Source: an uncultured Ruminococcus sp.
Lineage (GTDB): Bacteria > Bacillota > Clostridia > Oscillospirales > Acutalibacteraceae
Assembly: GCA_902777275.1 (NCBI GenBank)
Contig: CACYTI010000002.1
Coordinates: forward strand, 96,963 to 160,962
DNA length: 64,000 nucleotides
Direction: 5' to 3'
The stretch's first letter is position 1, and the number at the start of each line of letters is the position of its first letter. A program made the translations under genes and the position numbers. Under the pieces are notes generated by a model. That model was not told the origin of the DNA, did not search any database, and worked only from the letters and a program-made list of their open reading frames with translations. Positions 42,430 through 50,637 of this stretch are shown in pieces.

Positions 42430-42981
42430 ATGAAGCATTTGGGAACTGTAATACTCGAAACCGAACGGCTGATACTGCGTCGGTTTACGCTTGACGATGC
42501 AGAGGACGCTTTTCGCAATTGGACAAACAGCGAAAAGGTGACAAAATTTATGACATGGCCGCCGCATGAGAATATTGATGTGACACGCGGCTATATACAA
42601 TACTGCATTGATTGCTATGATAATGCGGATAACTACAACTGGGTGATCAAGCACAGGGAAAGCGGTCAGGTCATCGGCAACATAAGCATTGTTGGAATCA
42701 CGGAATTGACCGATTGCGCCAAAGTCGGCTATTGCCTGAGCGAGCGTTTTTGGGGCATGGGCATTATGCCGGAAGCGCTGAACGCCGTTATCCGCTTTCT
42801 GTTCGACGAGGTTGGTGTGAACCGCATTGAAGCGACTCACGACGTCAACAATCCCAAATCGGGCAGAGTCATGGAGAAATGCGGTATGCGATATGAGGGC
42901 ACCATGCGTCAAGCCGGAAGAAATAATCATGGTATTTGCGATAAGGTGATCCGTGCAATATTGAAGGAGGATATCGAATAG
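42430..42981 (+). CDS. GNAT N-acetyltransferase (RimJ/RimL-like)
   Basis: The 183-residue protein is a GNAT acetyltransferase of the RimJ/RimL subgroup: LETERLILRRFTLDDAEDAF at the start, the acetyl-CoA loop with KVGYCLSERFWGMGIMPEAL, and the C-terminal NPKSGRVMEKCGMRYEGTMR. Substrates may be protein N-termini or small molecules; none can be inferred. The ATG at 42430 follows GGAGG at 42420; upstream in-frame codons fall in the repeat element and are excluded. Confidence 0.9.
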   Translation: MKHLGTVILETERLILRRFTLDDAEDAFRNWTNSEKVTKFMTWPPHENIDVTRGYIQYCIDCYDNADNYNWVIKHRESGQVIGNISIVGITELTDCAKVGYCLSERFWGMGIMPEALNAVIRFLFDEVGVNRIEATHDVNNPKSGRVMEKCGMRYEGTMRQAGRNNHGICDKVIRAILKEDIE

Positions 42982-43182
42982 GGGCAGTAAGCCCGCCATG
43001 CAACGGCGTTAACGGAAAAAATTTGATCGGCTAAATCAATCACAGCTTGGATGTTTTAAAAAAAGCGTAGAAAAACGCGATTTTCTAAACGCTTAGTTGA
43101 ATCGCACTCCTACGAGTTGTGTAAATGAAATAAGCGTCGCTTGTTTTCCTTTTGTTATTGTCTTATAATTATTTTAGACTAA

Positions 43183-43204
43183 AGGGAACCTCTAAAGATT
43201 CCCT
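43183..43204. repeat. Short copy of inverted-repeat family 2
   Basis: A 22-base palindrome with arms AGGGAA and TTCCCT around CCTCTAAAGA. Its sequence matches the left end of the larger element at 48416 with few differences. It lies 23 bases before the esterase start. Confidence 0.6.
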
Positions 43205-43226
43205 AAAAACGAGAGGAGAACCGGCA

Positions 43227-44969
43227 ATGAAAATTAAAAACCTTACGGCGGGCTTGTTAAGCGGAATTTTATGTGTTTCGGCTATGGCAGCCTGCTCGAA
43301 CAACAGCAAAACCCCGGAGGGTTCCGAAAGCTCCAAAGCAACTCAGGACAGCGCGGCTGAAACCGCAAAGCCTAAGGAGCCGAAGCTTCACAAGCTGACA
43401 GTCAGAGCGCCCAAAGAGATAAACGATATGACGGCTGTGTTCTTGAACACCTCAAACGGCAAAACCGCAGACGTCAAAATGGAAAAGAGCAGTGAGGGAG
43501 ACAGGAATAATATTTTCAGCTGCGAAGCGGACGTCAACCTCTATAACATGGTGCATCTCACCTACGACAAAACCACGAGCATGGACGTCGCTTTTAACAG
43601 CTGTGTCAGCGGCTGGAATTTGAAGAACGACGAGCTTCTTCCTTACACTGTCGGAACAGAGCCGAACTACGACCCGAAGTTTGAAACAAAAGTGTTCAAG
43701 TTCGACGGACGCGACAAAAATGTCTATATCTGGACGCCCGAGGATTATGATAAGAATTCCGACGAAAAATACTCGGTCATCTATATGTTTGACGGTCAGA
43801 GTGTTTTGGCAACCGGCAAAGACAGAGGAATGGACAACGATGTAATGTGCTGGAACGTAAGCGAAAGTGCGGCAGGCATGATGGCAGCCACCGGGAATAA
43901 AGCTATAATCGTCGCTATTGATAACGGAAGTCCGTACAGAAACGACGAGTTGATTCCTGATTTGGGAAGTCTCAACTCGGAAGGAGAACCCCAAAACATT
44001 AAAGAGGAGGATTTCACCCTAAAGCGCGGCAACGCCTTTGCGGATTTCATCTGCGATACCATAATGCCGTATGTTAATAAAAACTATAACGTTTACACCG
44101 ACGCTCGGCATACCTCTTTGGCGGGCAGCTCTTTGGGAGGACTCGAAACCTTCTACACGGTTCTGGCGCATCCCGATAAATTCAGCGCCGGCGGCGTAAT
44201 GTCCGCAACCTTCGGTATGTACGCGGATAAGGAGTGGACAACATTCCTCAGCGATAAACTGAATATGGAAAACGCGCCGCTATTGTATATATACGCCGGC
44301 GGATACGCGGTCGATAACGGCGATGCGACGGAAACCATGTACAATAAGCTGGTCGAAAGCGGCTATCCGAAGGAAAAGCTCGTGTTCAGCAAATACGAGC
44401 CGGGAGAGCATTTTATACAGTATTGGAGAAACATTTATCCCGAGTTTTTGGAAGCGGCGTTTTCGCAGGACGTTTCAGCCTTGGAGTTCGGCGTACCGGT
44501 CCGTTACGAGGACAAGAGCGATCCATATGAGGAATACCTCGAAGACATGGAGATCGACAAAGACAACGATAAACCGGGCTATGTGTACTACGACAACAGC
44601 GAAACGAAATGGGAGAAGGTTTATGCTTATTGGTGGGGCGGAATGGCAATCAACAGCATGACAAAGGAAACCATGTATTTTGCCGATTGGCCCGGGTTTG
44701 AGATGGAGCAGATAGAAGGAACCGACGTTTACCGCATTGCGGCTCCTTACGGAGTAATGGGTATCATTTTCGATTCGGGAGTTACCGACAAAGCGGTCTC
44801 AGAGGGCAAGGACGCGTATCAAACGACCGATCTGCCGTACAGCAACGCTATGATAGGCAAAATCTACAAGATAGATATGTCGGTCGAACCGAAAGCCGAT
44901 CCCGGTCAGATGAAGACAAAGCGCAGATATTCCGCAGGAGATTGGTCGGATTATTCACAGGAGAAATAA
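43227..44969 (+). CDS. Lipoprotein esterase with starch-binding-like tail
   Basis: The 580-residue product has a lipoprotein signal (Cys in SAMAACSNN near residue 21), a Ser/Thr linker, a beta-rich N-terminal module (about 55-150), and an alpha/beta-hydrolase of the esterase D/enterochelin-esterase type (about 155-425): VYIWTPEDYDKN, nucleophile Ser in SLAGSSLGGLETFY (near residue 300) and His in EPGEHFIQYW. Residues about 450-560 (VYYDNSETKWEKVYAYWWGG) resemble CBM26-type starch-binding modules of ruminococci. It is probably a cell-surface carbohydrate esterase acting near starch; the ester substrate is unknown. GAGAGGAG precedes the ATG. Confidence 0.82.
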   Translation: MKIKNLTAGLLSGILCVSAMAACSNNSKTPEGSESSKATQDSAAETAKPKEPKLHKLTVRAPKEINDMTAVFLNTSNGKTADVKMEKSSEGDRNNIFSCEADVNLYNMVHLTYDKTTSMDVAFNSCVSGWNLKNDELLPYTVGTEPNYDPKFETKVFKFDGRDKNVYIWTPEDYDKNSDEKYSVIYMFDGQSVLATGKDRGMDNDVMCWNVSESAAGMMAATGNKAIIVAIDNGSPYRNDELIPDLGSLNSEGEPQNIKEEDFTLKRGNAFADFICDTIMPYVNKNYNVYTDARHTSLAGSSLGGLETFYTVLAHPDKFSAGGVMSATFGMYADKEWTTFLSDKLNMENAPLLYIYAGGYAVDNGDATETMYNKLVESGYPKEKLVFSKYEPGEHFIQYWRNIYPEFLEAAFSQDVSALEFGVPVRYEDKSDPYEEYLEDMEIDKDNDKPGYVYYDNSETKWEKVYAYWWGGMAINSMTKETMYFADWPGFEMEQIEGTDVYRIAAPYGVMGIIFDSGVTDKAVSEGKDAYQTTDLPYSNAMIGKIYKIDMSVEPKADPGQMKTKRRYSAGDWSDYSQEK

Positions 44970-44999
44970 AATATAAAAAAATATTTTTTAAATAATTCA

Positions 45000-45046
45000 T
45001 AATATAAAATGAGTGTCCATAACATAAATCCGTTATGAACACTCAT
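45000..45046 (-). terminator. Terminator of tRNA-Leu
   Basis: A 15-bp stem (45009-45023 with 45032-45046, one G-U type mismatch) lies three bases past the tRNA 3' end; on the minus strand it runs into ATTTTATATT. Confidence 0.82.
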
Positions 45047-45048
45047 AC

Positions 45049-45135
45049 TGGTGCCGGTGACCGGACTCGAACCGGTACGGTATCGCTACCGGCGGATTTT
45101 GAGTCCGCTACGTCTGCCAATTCCATCACACCGGC
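45049..45135 (-). tRNA. tRNA-Leu (anticodon CAA)
   Basis: The 87-base gene includes an encoded CCA end. The acceptor stem GCCGGTG pairs with CACCGGC, the anticodon loop reads CTCAAAA within the GCGGA/TCCGC stem, and the extended variable arm and GGTTCGAGTCC T-arm are typical of class II tRNA-Leu. It reads UUG, a codon whose tRNA is a substrate of MiaA and MiaB. Confidence 0.95.
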
Positions 45136-45146
45136 GTAGCATAGCT

Positions 45147-45175
45147 ATTATACTATAATCATCAGAAAAAATCAA
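45147..45175 (-). promoter_or_regulatory. Promoter of tRNA-Leu
   Basis: On the minus strand TTGATT (45175-45170) and TATAAT (45152-45147) are 17 bases apart, just upstream of the tRNA. Confidence 0.85.
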
Positions 45176-45222
45176 GTGTTTTTCAGCAATTTCTTTTTTG
45201 AAGTGGCGGCGGGGGAGAAGAT

Positions 45223-45765
45223 TTATAACTCTATTCTGCCGCTCTTTGGCACGTACTCAACCGTTTGACCGAGCGCGAGCGATTTTTTTACGTCTATTAT
45301 TCGTTGATTTGATGAGCCTCTGAATTGCAGGCTTATATTATACAGCTCCTGAACGAATTCGCCGTCAACCAGCACATCTATCATCGACAGCATTTCGTCG
45401 GTGTGCTCACAGCGCGCTCTGCTTGGGCTGAGAAGCTCGCTGTCGAAAAGATAGCCCGTATAGCACCACACCGTTTTGTCGGGATACAGCTCCTTCACGC
45501 GCCTCAGAAACGGAAGAAGCGATGCTTGATTTGACGGCTCGAACGGTTCGCCGCCGAGCAGCGAAAGACCGCTGATGTATTCGGGCGCAAGCTCGTTTAT
45601 TATAAGCTTTTCCGTTTCGTCGGTGAACGGCTTGCCGAAATCAAAATTCCATGTTTCGGGATTGAAGCAGTTTTTGCAATGGTGGGTACAGCCCGACACA
45701 AAGAGCGACACTCTCACTCCCTCGCCGTTTGCTATGTCAAAATTTTTTATTTCTCCGTAATTCAT
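45223..45765 (-). CDS. nrdG: Anaerobic ribonucleotide reductase activating protein
   Basis: NrdG is the radical-SAM enzyme that installs the glycyl radical on NrdD. The 180-residue protein begins MNYGEIKNFDIANGEGVRVSLFVSG and carries the CxxxCxxC cluster motif in SGCTHHCKNCF, followed by SLLGGEPF. The ATG at 45765 matches the usual family N-terminus; a GTG nine bases upstream is possible. It lies downstream of nrdD with a hairpin between, so expression may be lower than that of nrdD. Confidence 0.95.
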   Translation of the reverse strand: MNYGEIKNFDIANGEGVRVSLFVSGCTHHCKNCFNPETWNFDFGKPFTDETEKLIINELAPEYISGLSLLGGEPFEPSNQASLLPFLRRVKELYPDKTVWCYTGYLFDSELLSPSRARCEHTDEMLSMIDVLVDGEFVQELYNISLQFRGSSNQRIIDVKKSLALGQTVEYVPKSGRIEL

Positions 45766-45785
45766 TATTTTCACCGTTCAAATAT

Positions 45786-45810
45786 AGGGGAACCCGAGAA
45801 AGGCTCCCCT
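45786..45810 (-). terminator. Hairpin between nrdD and nrdG
   Basis: AGGGGA-CC arms (45786-45794 and 45802-45810) form a stable stem, followed on the minus strand by ATATTTGAAC. It may partly terminate nrdD transcripts or protect their 3' ends. Confidence 0.45.
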
Positions 45811-45899
45811 TGATATTTTATGATTTGATCCGTTCCGCCGTTGATGAACCTCATTAATGAAACGTTCCGATGGCGGTCGTGTGTGCGCGGCAGCGCTTA

Positions 45900-48095
45900 T
45901 CACAGATGAAGCACGCGCTCCTGTATCTCCTGAGTTCTGCCCTGGTTCCAGAACTGGGTGCCGATGTAGCCGCAGGTTCTGCGCGCTACATTCATCTTAT
46001 CCTGGTCGCGGTTCTTGCAGTTGGGGCACTCCCAAAGCAGTTTGCCGTCCTCCTCGACGATTTGAATTTCGCCGTCGTAGCCGCAAACCTGGCAGTAGTC
46101 GCTCTTTGTGTTGAGCTCGGCGTACATGATGTTGTTATATATGAATTTCATTACCTGCAAAACAGCCGGAAGATTCTGCTGCATATTGGGAACCTCTACG
46201 TAGCTGATCGCACCGCCCGGAGACAGAGCCTGAAAACCGCTTTCGAGCTTGAGCTTGTCAAACGCCGAAATGTTTTCGGTGACGTGGACATGGTAGCTGT
46301 TTGTTATATAGTTGCGGTCGGTAACGCCCTTTATAATTCCAAAGCGCTTTTGCAGGCATTTGGCGAATTTATATGTTGTGCTTTCGAGCGGAGTGCCGTA
46401 AATGCTGTAGTCGATATTCTCGGCAGCCTTCCACTTTGCGCAGTAGCTGTTGAGCTTTTTCATTATTTCAAGTCCGAGCTCCTGACCCTCGTCCTCGGTG
46501 AGCTTCTTTCCGATAAGGCTGTAAACGCACTCCCAAAGACCCGCGTAGCCAAGAGAAATAGTGGAATATCCCCCGTAAAGAAGTCGGTCGATGGTCTCGC
46601 CCTTTTTAAGGCGGGCAAGCGCGCCGTACTGCCAGAGAATCGGTGCGGCGTCGGACAGAGTGCCCTTTAATCTTTCATGGCGAGCCTGCAGAGCGCGGTG
46701 GCAAAGCTCCATGCGCTCGTCGAAAATCTGCCAGAATTTTTTCATATCGCGGTTCGCGCTGAGACCGATATCGACAAGGTTAACGGTGACGACGCCCTGA
46801 TTGAATCTTCCGTAATACTTATGCTTGCCGGGAACATAATTCCCCGCGTTAGCGATATTTCCCACGCCCGCGTCGGTAAAGCGGTCGGGAGTCAAAAAGC
46901 TGCGGCAGCCCATGCAGGTGTATACGTCGCCCTTTAATTCGAGCATGATCTTCTCGGAAATATAGTCGGGGACCATGCGCTTTGCCGTGCATTTGGCGGC
47001 AAGCTCGGTGAGGTACCAATATTTACTGTCCTCATGGATATTATCCTCTTCCAAAACATAAATGAGCTTCGGAAAGGCAGGAGTTATCCAAACGCCCGAC
47101 TCATTCTTGACACCCTGATAACGCTGCTTTAGGGTCTCCTCGATTATCATAGCCAAATCCGCTTTTTGCTGCTCGTTCTCAGCCTCGTTCAGGTACATAT
47201 AAACCGTCACGAACGGAGCCTGACCGTTGGTGGTGAGCAGGGTGACGACCTGATACTGGATCGTCTGCACGCCGCGGTTGACCTCCTTGCGCAGGCGCTC
47301 CTCGACGATTTGATTGAGCTTTTCAGCGCTGACCTCAACACCCATCTCCTTGATCTCGGCAGCGGTCTCCTTGCGGATCTTCTCACGGGAAATCTGAACG
47401 AACGGTGCAAGATGCGTAAGGCTTATGCTCTGTCCGCCGTACTGGTTGCTGGCGACCTGAGCGATAATCTGAGTGGCGATGTTGCAGGCAGTGGAAAAGC
47501 TGTGCGGCTTTTCGATCAGTGTGTCGCTGATGACCGTGCCGTTCTGCAGCATATCCTCAAGGTTAACAAGGTCGCAGTTGTGCATATGCTGGGCGAAATA
47601 ATCGGAATCGTGGAAGTGGATAAGTCCCTGCTTATCCGCCTCGACGATATCGGGGGAGAGGAGCATTCTGCGCGTAAGGTCGCGGCTGACCTCGCCCGCC
47701 ATGTAGTCGCGCTGAACGCTGTTAACGGTGGGGTTCTTGTTTGAGTTTTCCTGCTTGACCTCCTCGTTGTTGCACTCGATAAGCGAGAGAATGCGGTTGT
47801 CGGTCGTGTTAGCCTTGCGGATAAGCGAACGGTTGTAGCGGTACCTGACATAGCGGCGGGCAAGCTCAAACGCGCCCTTCGCCATAAGCTGGTCCTCAAC
47901 CATGTCCTGGATTTCCTCAACGGAAACCGCGCGCTTCATTTTGTTGCAGCGGTATTCTACATAGTCGGCTATATCTAAAATCTGTTCCTCGGTGAGAAAC
48001 GGGGTGTCGGAGGAATTGTTTGCCTTTCTTATGGCGTTGATAATTTTTTCAACGTTGAAAATCTCTTCCGAGCCGTTTCGCTTTATAATTTTCAT
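45900..48095 (-). CDS. nrdD: Anaerobic ribonucleoside-triphosphate reductase (class III)
   Basis: The 731-residue enzyme reduces ribonucleotides to deoxyribonucleotides without oxygen. An N-terminal ATP-cone (KRNGSEEIFNVEKIINAIRKA) gives allosteric control. The catalytic barrel and the C-terminal zinc site (CQVCGYDG...CPNCKNRD) follow; the glycyl-radical residue is Gly709 in RRTCGYIGTQFWNQGRTQE. No class I or II reductase is in the window. AAGGAAGG precedes the ATG. Upstream lie NrdR boxes over the promoter. Confidence 0.97.
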   Translation of the reverse strand: MKIIKRNGSEEIFNVEKIINAIRKANNSSDTPFLTEEQILDIADYVEYRCNKMKRAVSVEEIQDMVEDQLMAKGAFELARRYVRYRYNRSLIRKANTTDNRILSLIECNNEEVKQENSNKNPTVNSVQRDYMAGEVSRDLTRRMLLSPDIVEADKQGLIHFHDSDYFAQHMHNCDLVNLEDMLQNGTVISDTLIEKPHSFSTACNIATQIIAQVASNQYGGQSISLTHLAPFVQISREKIRKETAAEIKEMGVEVSAEKLNQIVEERLRKEVNRGVQTIQYQVVTLLTTNGQAPFVTVYMYLNEAENEQQKADLAMIIEETLKQRYQGVKNESGVWITPAFPKLIYVLEEDNIHEDSKYWYLTELAAKCTAKRMVPDYISEKIMLELKGDVYTCMGCRSFLTPDRFTDAGVGNIANAGNYVPGKHKYYGRFNQGVVTVNLVDIGLSANRDMKKFWQIFDERMELCHRALQARHERLKGTLSDAAPILWQYGALARLKKGETIDRLLYGGYSTISLGYAGLWECVYSLIGKKLTEDEGQELGLEIMKKLNSYCAKWKAAENIDYSIYGTPLESTTYKFAKCLQKRFGIIKGVTDRNYITNSYHVHVTENISAFDKLKLESGFQALSPGGAISYVEVPNMQQNLPAVLQVMKFIYNNIMYAELNTKSDYCQVCGYDGEIQIVEEDGKLLWECPNCKNRDQDKMNVARRTCGYIGTQFWNQGRTQEIQERVLHL

Positions 48096-48212
48096 TATAC
48101 AAAACCTTCCTTTATCACGTTAATAACAATTGATCTTTAATAAGGCACTTTGCCGTGCAGGATATATTATACAACAAGATTTTGGAAAATGCAATAGTCA
48201 AATTTAACATAA

Positions 48213-48228
48213 GCACAATATATTGTGT
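48213..48228 (-). promoter_or_regulatory. NrdR box 1 of nrdD
   Basis: GCACAATATATTGTGT fits the NrdR consensus (ACACWATATATWGTGT) at nearly every position and is a palindrome. It lies just downstream of the -10 region on the minus strand. Confidence 0.82.
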
Positions 48229-48244
48229 TCTTTGAAAGAATTAA

Positions 48245-48260
48245 ACACATTATATGGACA
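48245..48260 (-). promoter_or_regulatory. NrdR box 2 of nrdD, overlapping the -10
   Basis: A weaker box (ACACATTATATGGACA) begins exactly 32 bases from box 1, three helical turns, the usual spacing for paired NrdR sites. It contains the minus-strand -10 TATAAT (48254-48249). Confidence 0.65.
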
Positions 48261-48279
48261 GCTCAAAGCTGTTTGTCAA
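48249..48279 (-). promoter_or_regulatory. Promoter of nrdD
   Basis: Minus-strand TATAAT at 48254-48249 and TTGACA at 48279-48274 are 19 bases apart, a slightly long spacer. The -10 lies in NrdR box 2 and the -35 in a palindrome. Confidence 0.65.
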
Positions 48280-48292
48280 ACATTTGACAAAC
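48271..48292. promoter_or_regulatory. Unassigned 10-bp-arm palindrome over the nrdD -35
   Basis: GTTTGTCAAA and TTTGACAAAC are perfect reverse complements separated by two bases. The size and position suggest an operator for a dimeric regulator. It does not match the consensus sites I know for NrdR, Rex, Fnr or CcpA. Confidence 0.6.
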
Positions 48293-48415
48293 CCCGAAAA
48301 CCGCATTGCAATGCCGTTTTCAGGGATTTTGTAAAAAACAGTAATTTCCGTTGAGGAATTATAACAAAAGGAAAAAAACTGACGGATTAAACAGAAAAAT
48401 TTTTTAAAACACTAC

Positions 48416-48544
48416 AGAGAACCTCTAACAATTTCCTACCGCGCATAAGCACGAAATCTTCACGGCATAATCTTGCCAAAGCTCCTTGAAATACGTCAGT
48501 ATCCCTGCGGAGCTTTGACAACATTGAATTATTAGAGATTCCCT
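48416..48544. repeat. Inverted-repeat element, family 2
   Basis: A 129-base segment has terminal inverted repeats of about 18 bases (48416-48433 and 48527-48544; arms of type AGRGAAYCTCTAA) and an internal AAGCTCC-GGAGCTT stem. A short relative lies at 43183. It fills most of the gap between queH and nrdD; the remainder (48293-48415) holds one palindromic hairpin (CCCCGAAAAC with GTTTTCAGGG) and AT-rich sequence. Confidence 0.65.
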
Positions 48545-48555
48545 ATATACAGTGG

Positions 48556-49194
48556 TCAGGGTGCCGCGGCACCCAAGTCTTCGCCCTTGTTTTTGCTGAA
48601 AATGCAGCCGCAGTAATTTTGCCGGTACAGATCATATTCGCGGGAAAGCTCTATGCTGCGCTTGTAGCCCTCCTTCTTTTTGAAGTCGGACGGGAGCCAG
48701 TTGACGCCGTATTTCTGTCCCATCTGCGCACCTATCTCATTCAGCAGAGAGGCGTTTTTCAGCGGGCTTATCGTGAGCGTGGTCGTGAAATAATCAAAGC
48801 CCAGCTCCCGCGCTTTTTTGGCGGAGGCTCCAAGCCTGAGCTTAAAGCACTCCCTGCACCGCAAGCCGCCCTCGGGCTCGCCTTCCAACCCCTTTACGGC
48901 GGTGAAAAACTCCTGCGGGTCGTATACGCTTTCTGTGATGCTTACAGGGTGTAAAAATTCCTTTTCGGAAATATAACGAATTTCCTCGCTCAAACGGCAC
49001 TCGTATTCTTCTTTTATAGAAATATTAGGATTGTAGTAATAGACCGTGATGTCAAAATACCGCGACAGATATTCAAGGCAATAGCTCGAACACGGCGCGC
49101 AGCAAACGTGAAGCAGAAGGCTCGGCACCAAGCCGCACGATTCCTGCTCCGCGATAATACGGTCAAGCTCTTTTTGATAATTGATTTTATTCAT
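48556..49194 (-). CDS. queH: Epoxyqueuosine reductase QueH
   Basis: QueH catalyses the last step of queuosine synthesis on tRNA, reducing epoxyqueuosine; it replaces the B12 enzyme QueG in many anaerobes. The 212-residue protein shows the family cysteine/His motif LLHVCCAPCSSYCLEYL, then YYYNPNISIKEEYECRLSEE and the second cysteine pair RCRECFKLRLG, which hold the [4Fe-4S] and mononuclear iron sites. It overlaps the HAD gene upstream by four bases. Confidence 0.94.
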   Translation of the reverse strand: MNKINYQKELDRIIAEQESCGLVPSLLLHVCCAPCSSYCLEYLSRYFDITVYYYNPNISIKEEYECRLSEEIRYISEKEFLHPVSITESVYDPQEFFTAVKGLEGEPEGGLRCRECFKLRLGASAKKARELGFDYFTTTLTISPLKNASLLNEIGAQMGQKYGVNWLPSDFKKKEGYKRSIELSREYDLYRQNYCGCIFSKNKGEDLGAAAP

Positions 49195-49847
49195 AGCATT
49201 AAAAGATATTCAAGAAGCTCGGCGGCGTTATCAGCAACAAACGGCGCTCCCGCTTCAAGCAGCTCCTTCCTGCCGCGAAAGCCCCAGCTAACGCCCGCCA
49301 TTGCGACACCTCCGTTTTGGGCTGTGTATACGTCAACGTCGCTGTCGCCTACATAAACGCATTCCGTGGGATGAACATCGTGAAGGCTCATTATAGCATG
49401 AAGCGAGGCTCCGTCCGGCTTGCAGGGGTACCCGGGCTTCTGTCCCCAAGCCTCTGTGAATGTGTGATCGGGATAAAGCTTATTGAGTATCCTGTCTATA
49501 AACTCGTCGGGCTTGTTAGAGAGCACCGCCGTCATTATTCCATGCTCCGCAAGACTGTTTAACAGCTCGGCGCAGCCCATGTATGCCCGTGTATTGTCGT
49601 TGCAGTGTATTTTATATTCGGAGTTAAAGGTTTCCGTAACGGTCTTGTACTTTTCCTCATCGCCGCAGGAGCCGCCCATAGCGCGCTTAACAAGCATGGC
49701 GCGCCCGTTGCCGACAAATTTGCGGTAGCTCTCAACAGGGTGCTCCGGCAAACCCGCGGCGCGAAGCCCCTTGTTGACGTTCAATGCCAAATCGGTGAGG
49801 GAATCGCAAAGAGTGCCGTCCAAATCAAAAACAACCATTTTAATCAT
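49191..49847 (-). CDS. HAD-family phosphatase, phosphoglycolate-phosphatase-like
   Basis: The 218-residue HAD hydrolase shows motif I VVFDLDGTLCDSL with the nucleophilic Asp, motif II VLSNKPDE, the lysine in KPGYPCKPDG, and motif IV YVGDSDVDV. The alpha-helical cap between motifs I and II is of the C1 (Gph) type. It could dephosphorylate phosphoglycolate or another sugar phosphate. ATGA overlaps couple it to both neighbours. Confidence 0.88.
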   Translation of the reverse strand: MIKMVVFDLDGTLCDSLTDLALNVNKGLRAAGLPEHPVESYRKFVGNGRAMLVKRAMGGSCGDEEKYKTVTETFNSEYKIHCNDNTRAYMGCAELLNSLAEHGIMTAVLSNKPDEFIDRILNKLYPDHTFTEAWGQKPGYPCKPDGASLHAIMSLHDVHPTECVYVGDSDVDVYTAQNGGVAMAGVSWGFRGRKELLEAGAPFVADNAAELLEYLLML

Positions 49848-50440
49848 CTGTGCAGCCCCTTTTCCATTTCAAACAGGATCGCGCGGCAAGCAGCCGCCTC
49901 TAAGCCCCCTAACTTTACGGGAAAGGCGCATAATTCATACTCGCCGTCGTCAATGTCCTCAAGATTGAGGTTTTCAAGTACCGTGATACCCGCGCGGGCA
50001 AGCTCGCGGTGCGGCCTCGCCACGTCAAAGGGAGGAGCTATTGATTCAGCGTCGGTGCCGACCAGCACAACCTTGCTCTCAGCCAAAACGATCGCTGCCG
50101 AGTGAGAAAGAAAGGTGTTGCCGAGACCGCGAAGCAAAAGACGGCGCTTGCAGTAAGGAAGCAGGCGCTCCATATCCTCGCCGGTGAGGACCCCTTCAAC
50201 GGTGATGACGGTGCATTTTCCGTAGAAGGTGTTTAGTCTGATATCATCAATGGCGTTTCCGTCCTCATAAAAATGAAGCGGCGCGTCGATGTGAGTACCG
50301 GCGTGGTTGCACATAGATATGGCGCTAAGATTGTATCCGTCCGCGTTATCAAAGCTTTTAAGATAGCTTACCACGGTGTCGGGATCCCCTTCGTAAACCG
50401 GTGTGGTAAGCGTATCGCGCGAAATATCGTGAATAATCAT
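49844..50440 (-). CDS. Cyclase-family hydrolase (kynurenine formamidase-like)
   Basis: The 198-residue protein belongs to the metal-dependent cyclase/KynB family. It carries the defining HxGTHxDxPxH motif in CNHAGTHIDAPLHFYEDG and opens with DISRDTLTTPVYEGDP, as family members do. Substrates range from formylkynurenine to cyclic compounds; none of the kynurenine pathway is present here, so the substrate is unknown. ATG 50440 is preferred, seven bases after GGGGG; the frame continues upstream to 50614 without family similarity. First gene of a coupled set with the HAD gene and queH. Confidence 0.85.
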   Translation of the reverse strand: MIIHDISRDTLTTPVYEGDPDTVVSYLKSFDNADGYNLSAISMCNHAGTHIDAPLHFYEDGNAIDDIRLNTFYGKCTVITVEGVLTGEDMERLLPYCKRRLLLRGLGNTFLSHSAAIVLAESKVVLVGTDAESIAPPFDVARPHRELARAGITVLENLNLEDIDDGEYELCAFPVKLGGLEAAACRAILFEMEKGLHR

Positions 50441-50580
50441 ATTCATTCCCCCTGACAACAATTGTATCATAGCTAAGCGGTAAATGCAAGCGCCGGCGGA
50501 CGCTTTATCCGCGAATCCTATTGTAGATAAAAAGAAAAACAGCGTATTGAAGCGCGGACTGCCTTGTCGTGGCAACGACA

Positions 50581-50606
50581 AAGGGCGTTCCGAAAGGAAC
50601 GCCCTT
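50581..50606 (-). terminator. Terminator of the dockerin gene
   Basis: An 11-bp perfect stem (AAGGGCGTTCC 50581-50591 with GGAACGCCCTT 50596-50606) lies about 30 bases past the stop on the minus strand and continues as TTTGTCGTTG. Confidence 0.8.
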
Positions 50607-50637
50607 CGCGGCAAATAACTTTATGCCGATTAATTAT

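Noticed and set aside
45870-46670. Plus-strand 266-codon frame
   Set aside because: It lies antisense within nrdD, which is certain from its ATP-cone, zinc site and glycyl-radical motif.
50597-50614. Upstream start for the cyclase-family gene
   Set aside because: The extension to 50614 overlaps the dockerin terminator region and resembles no family sequence; ATG 50440 has GGGGG at proper spacing.
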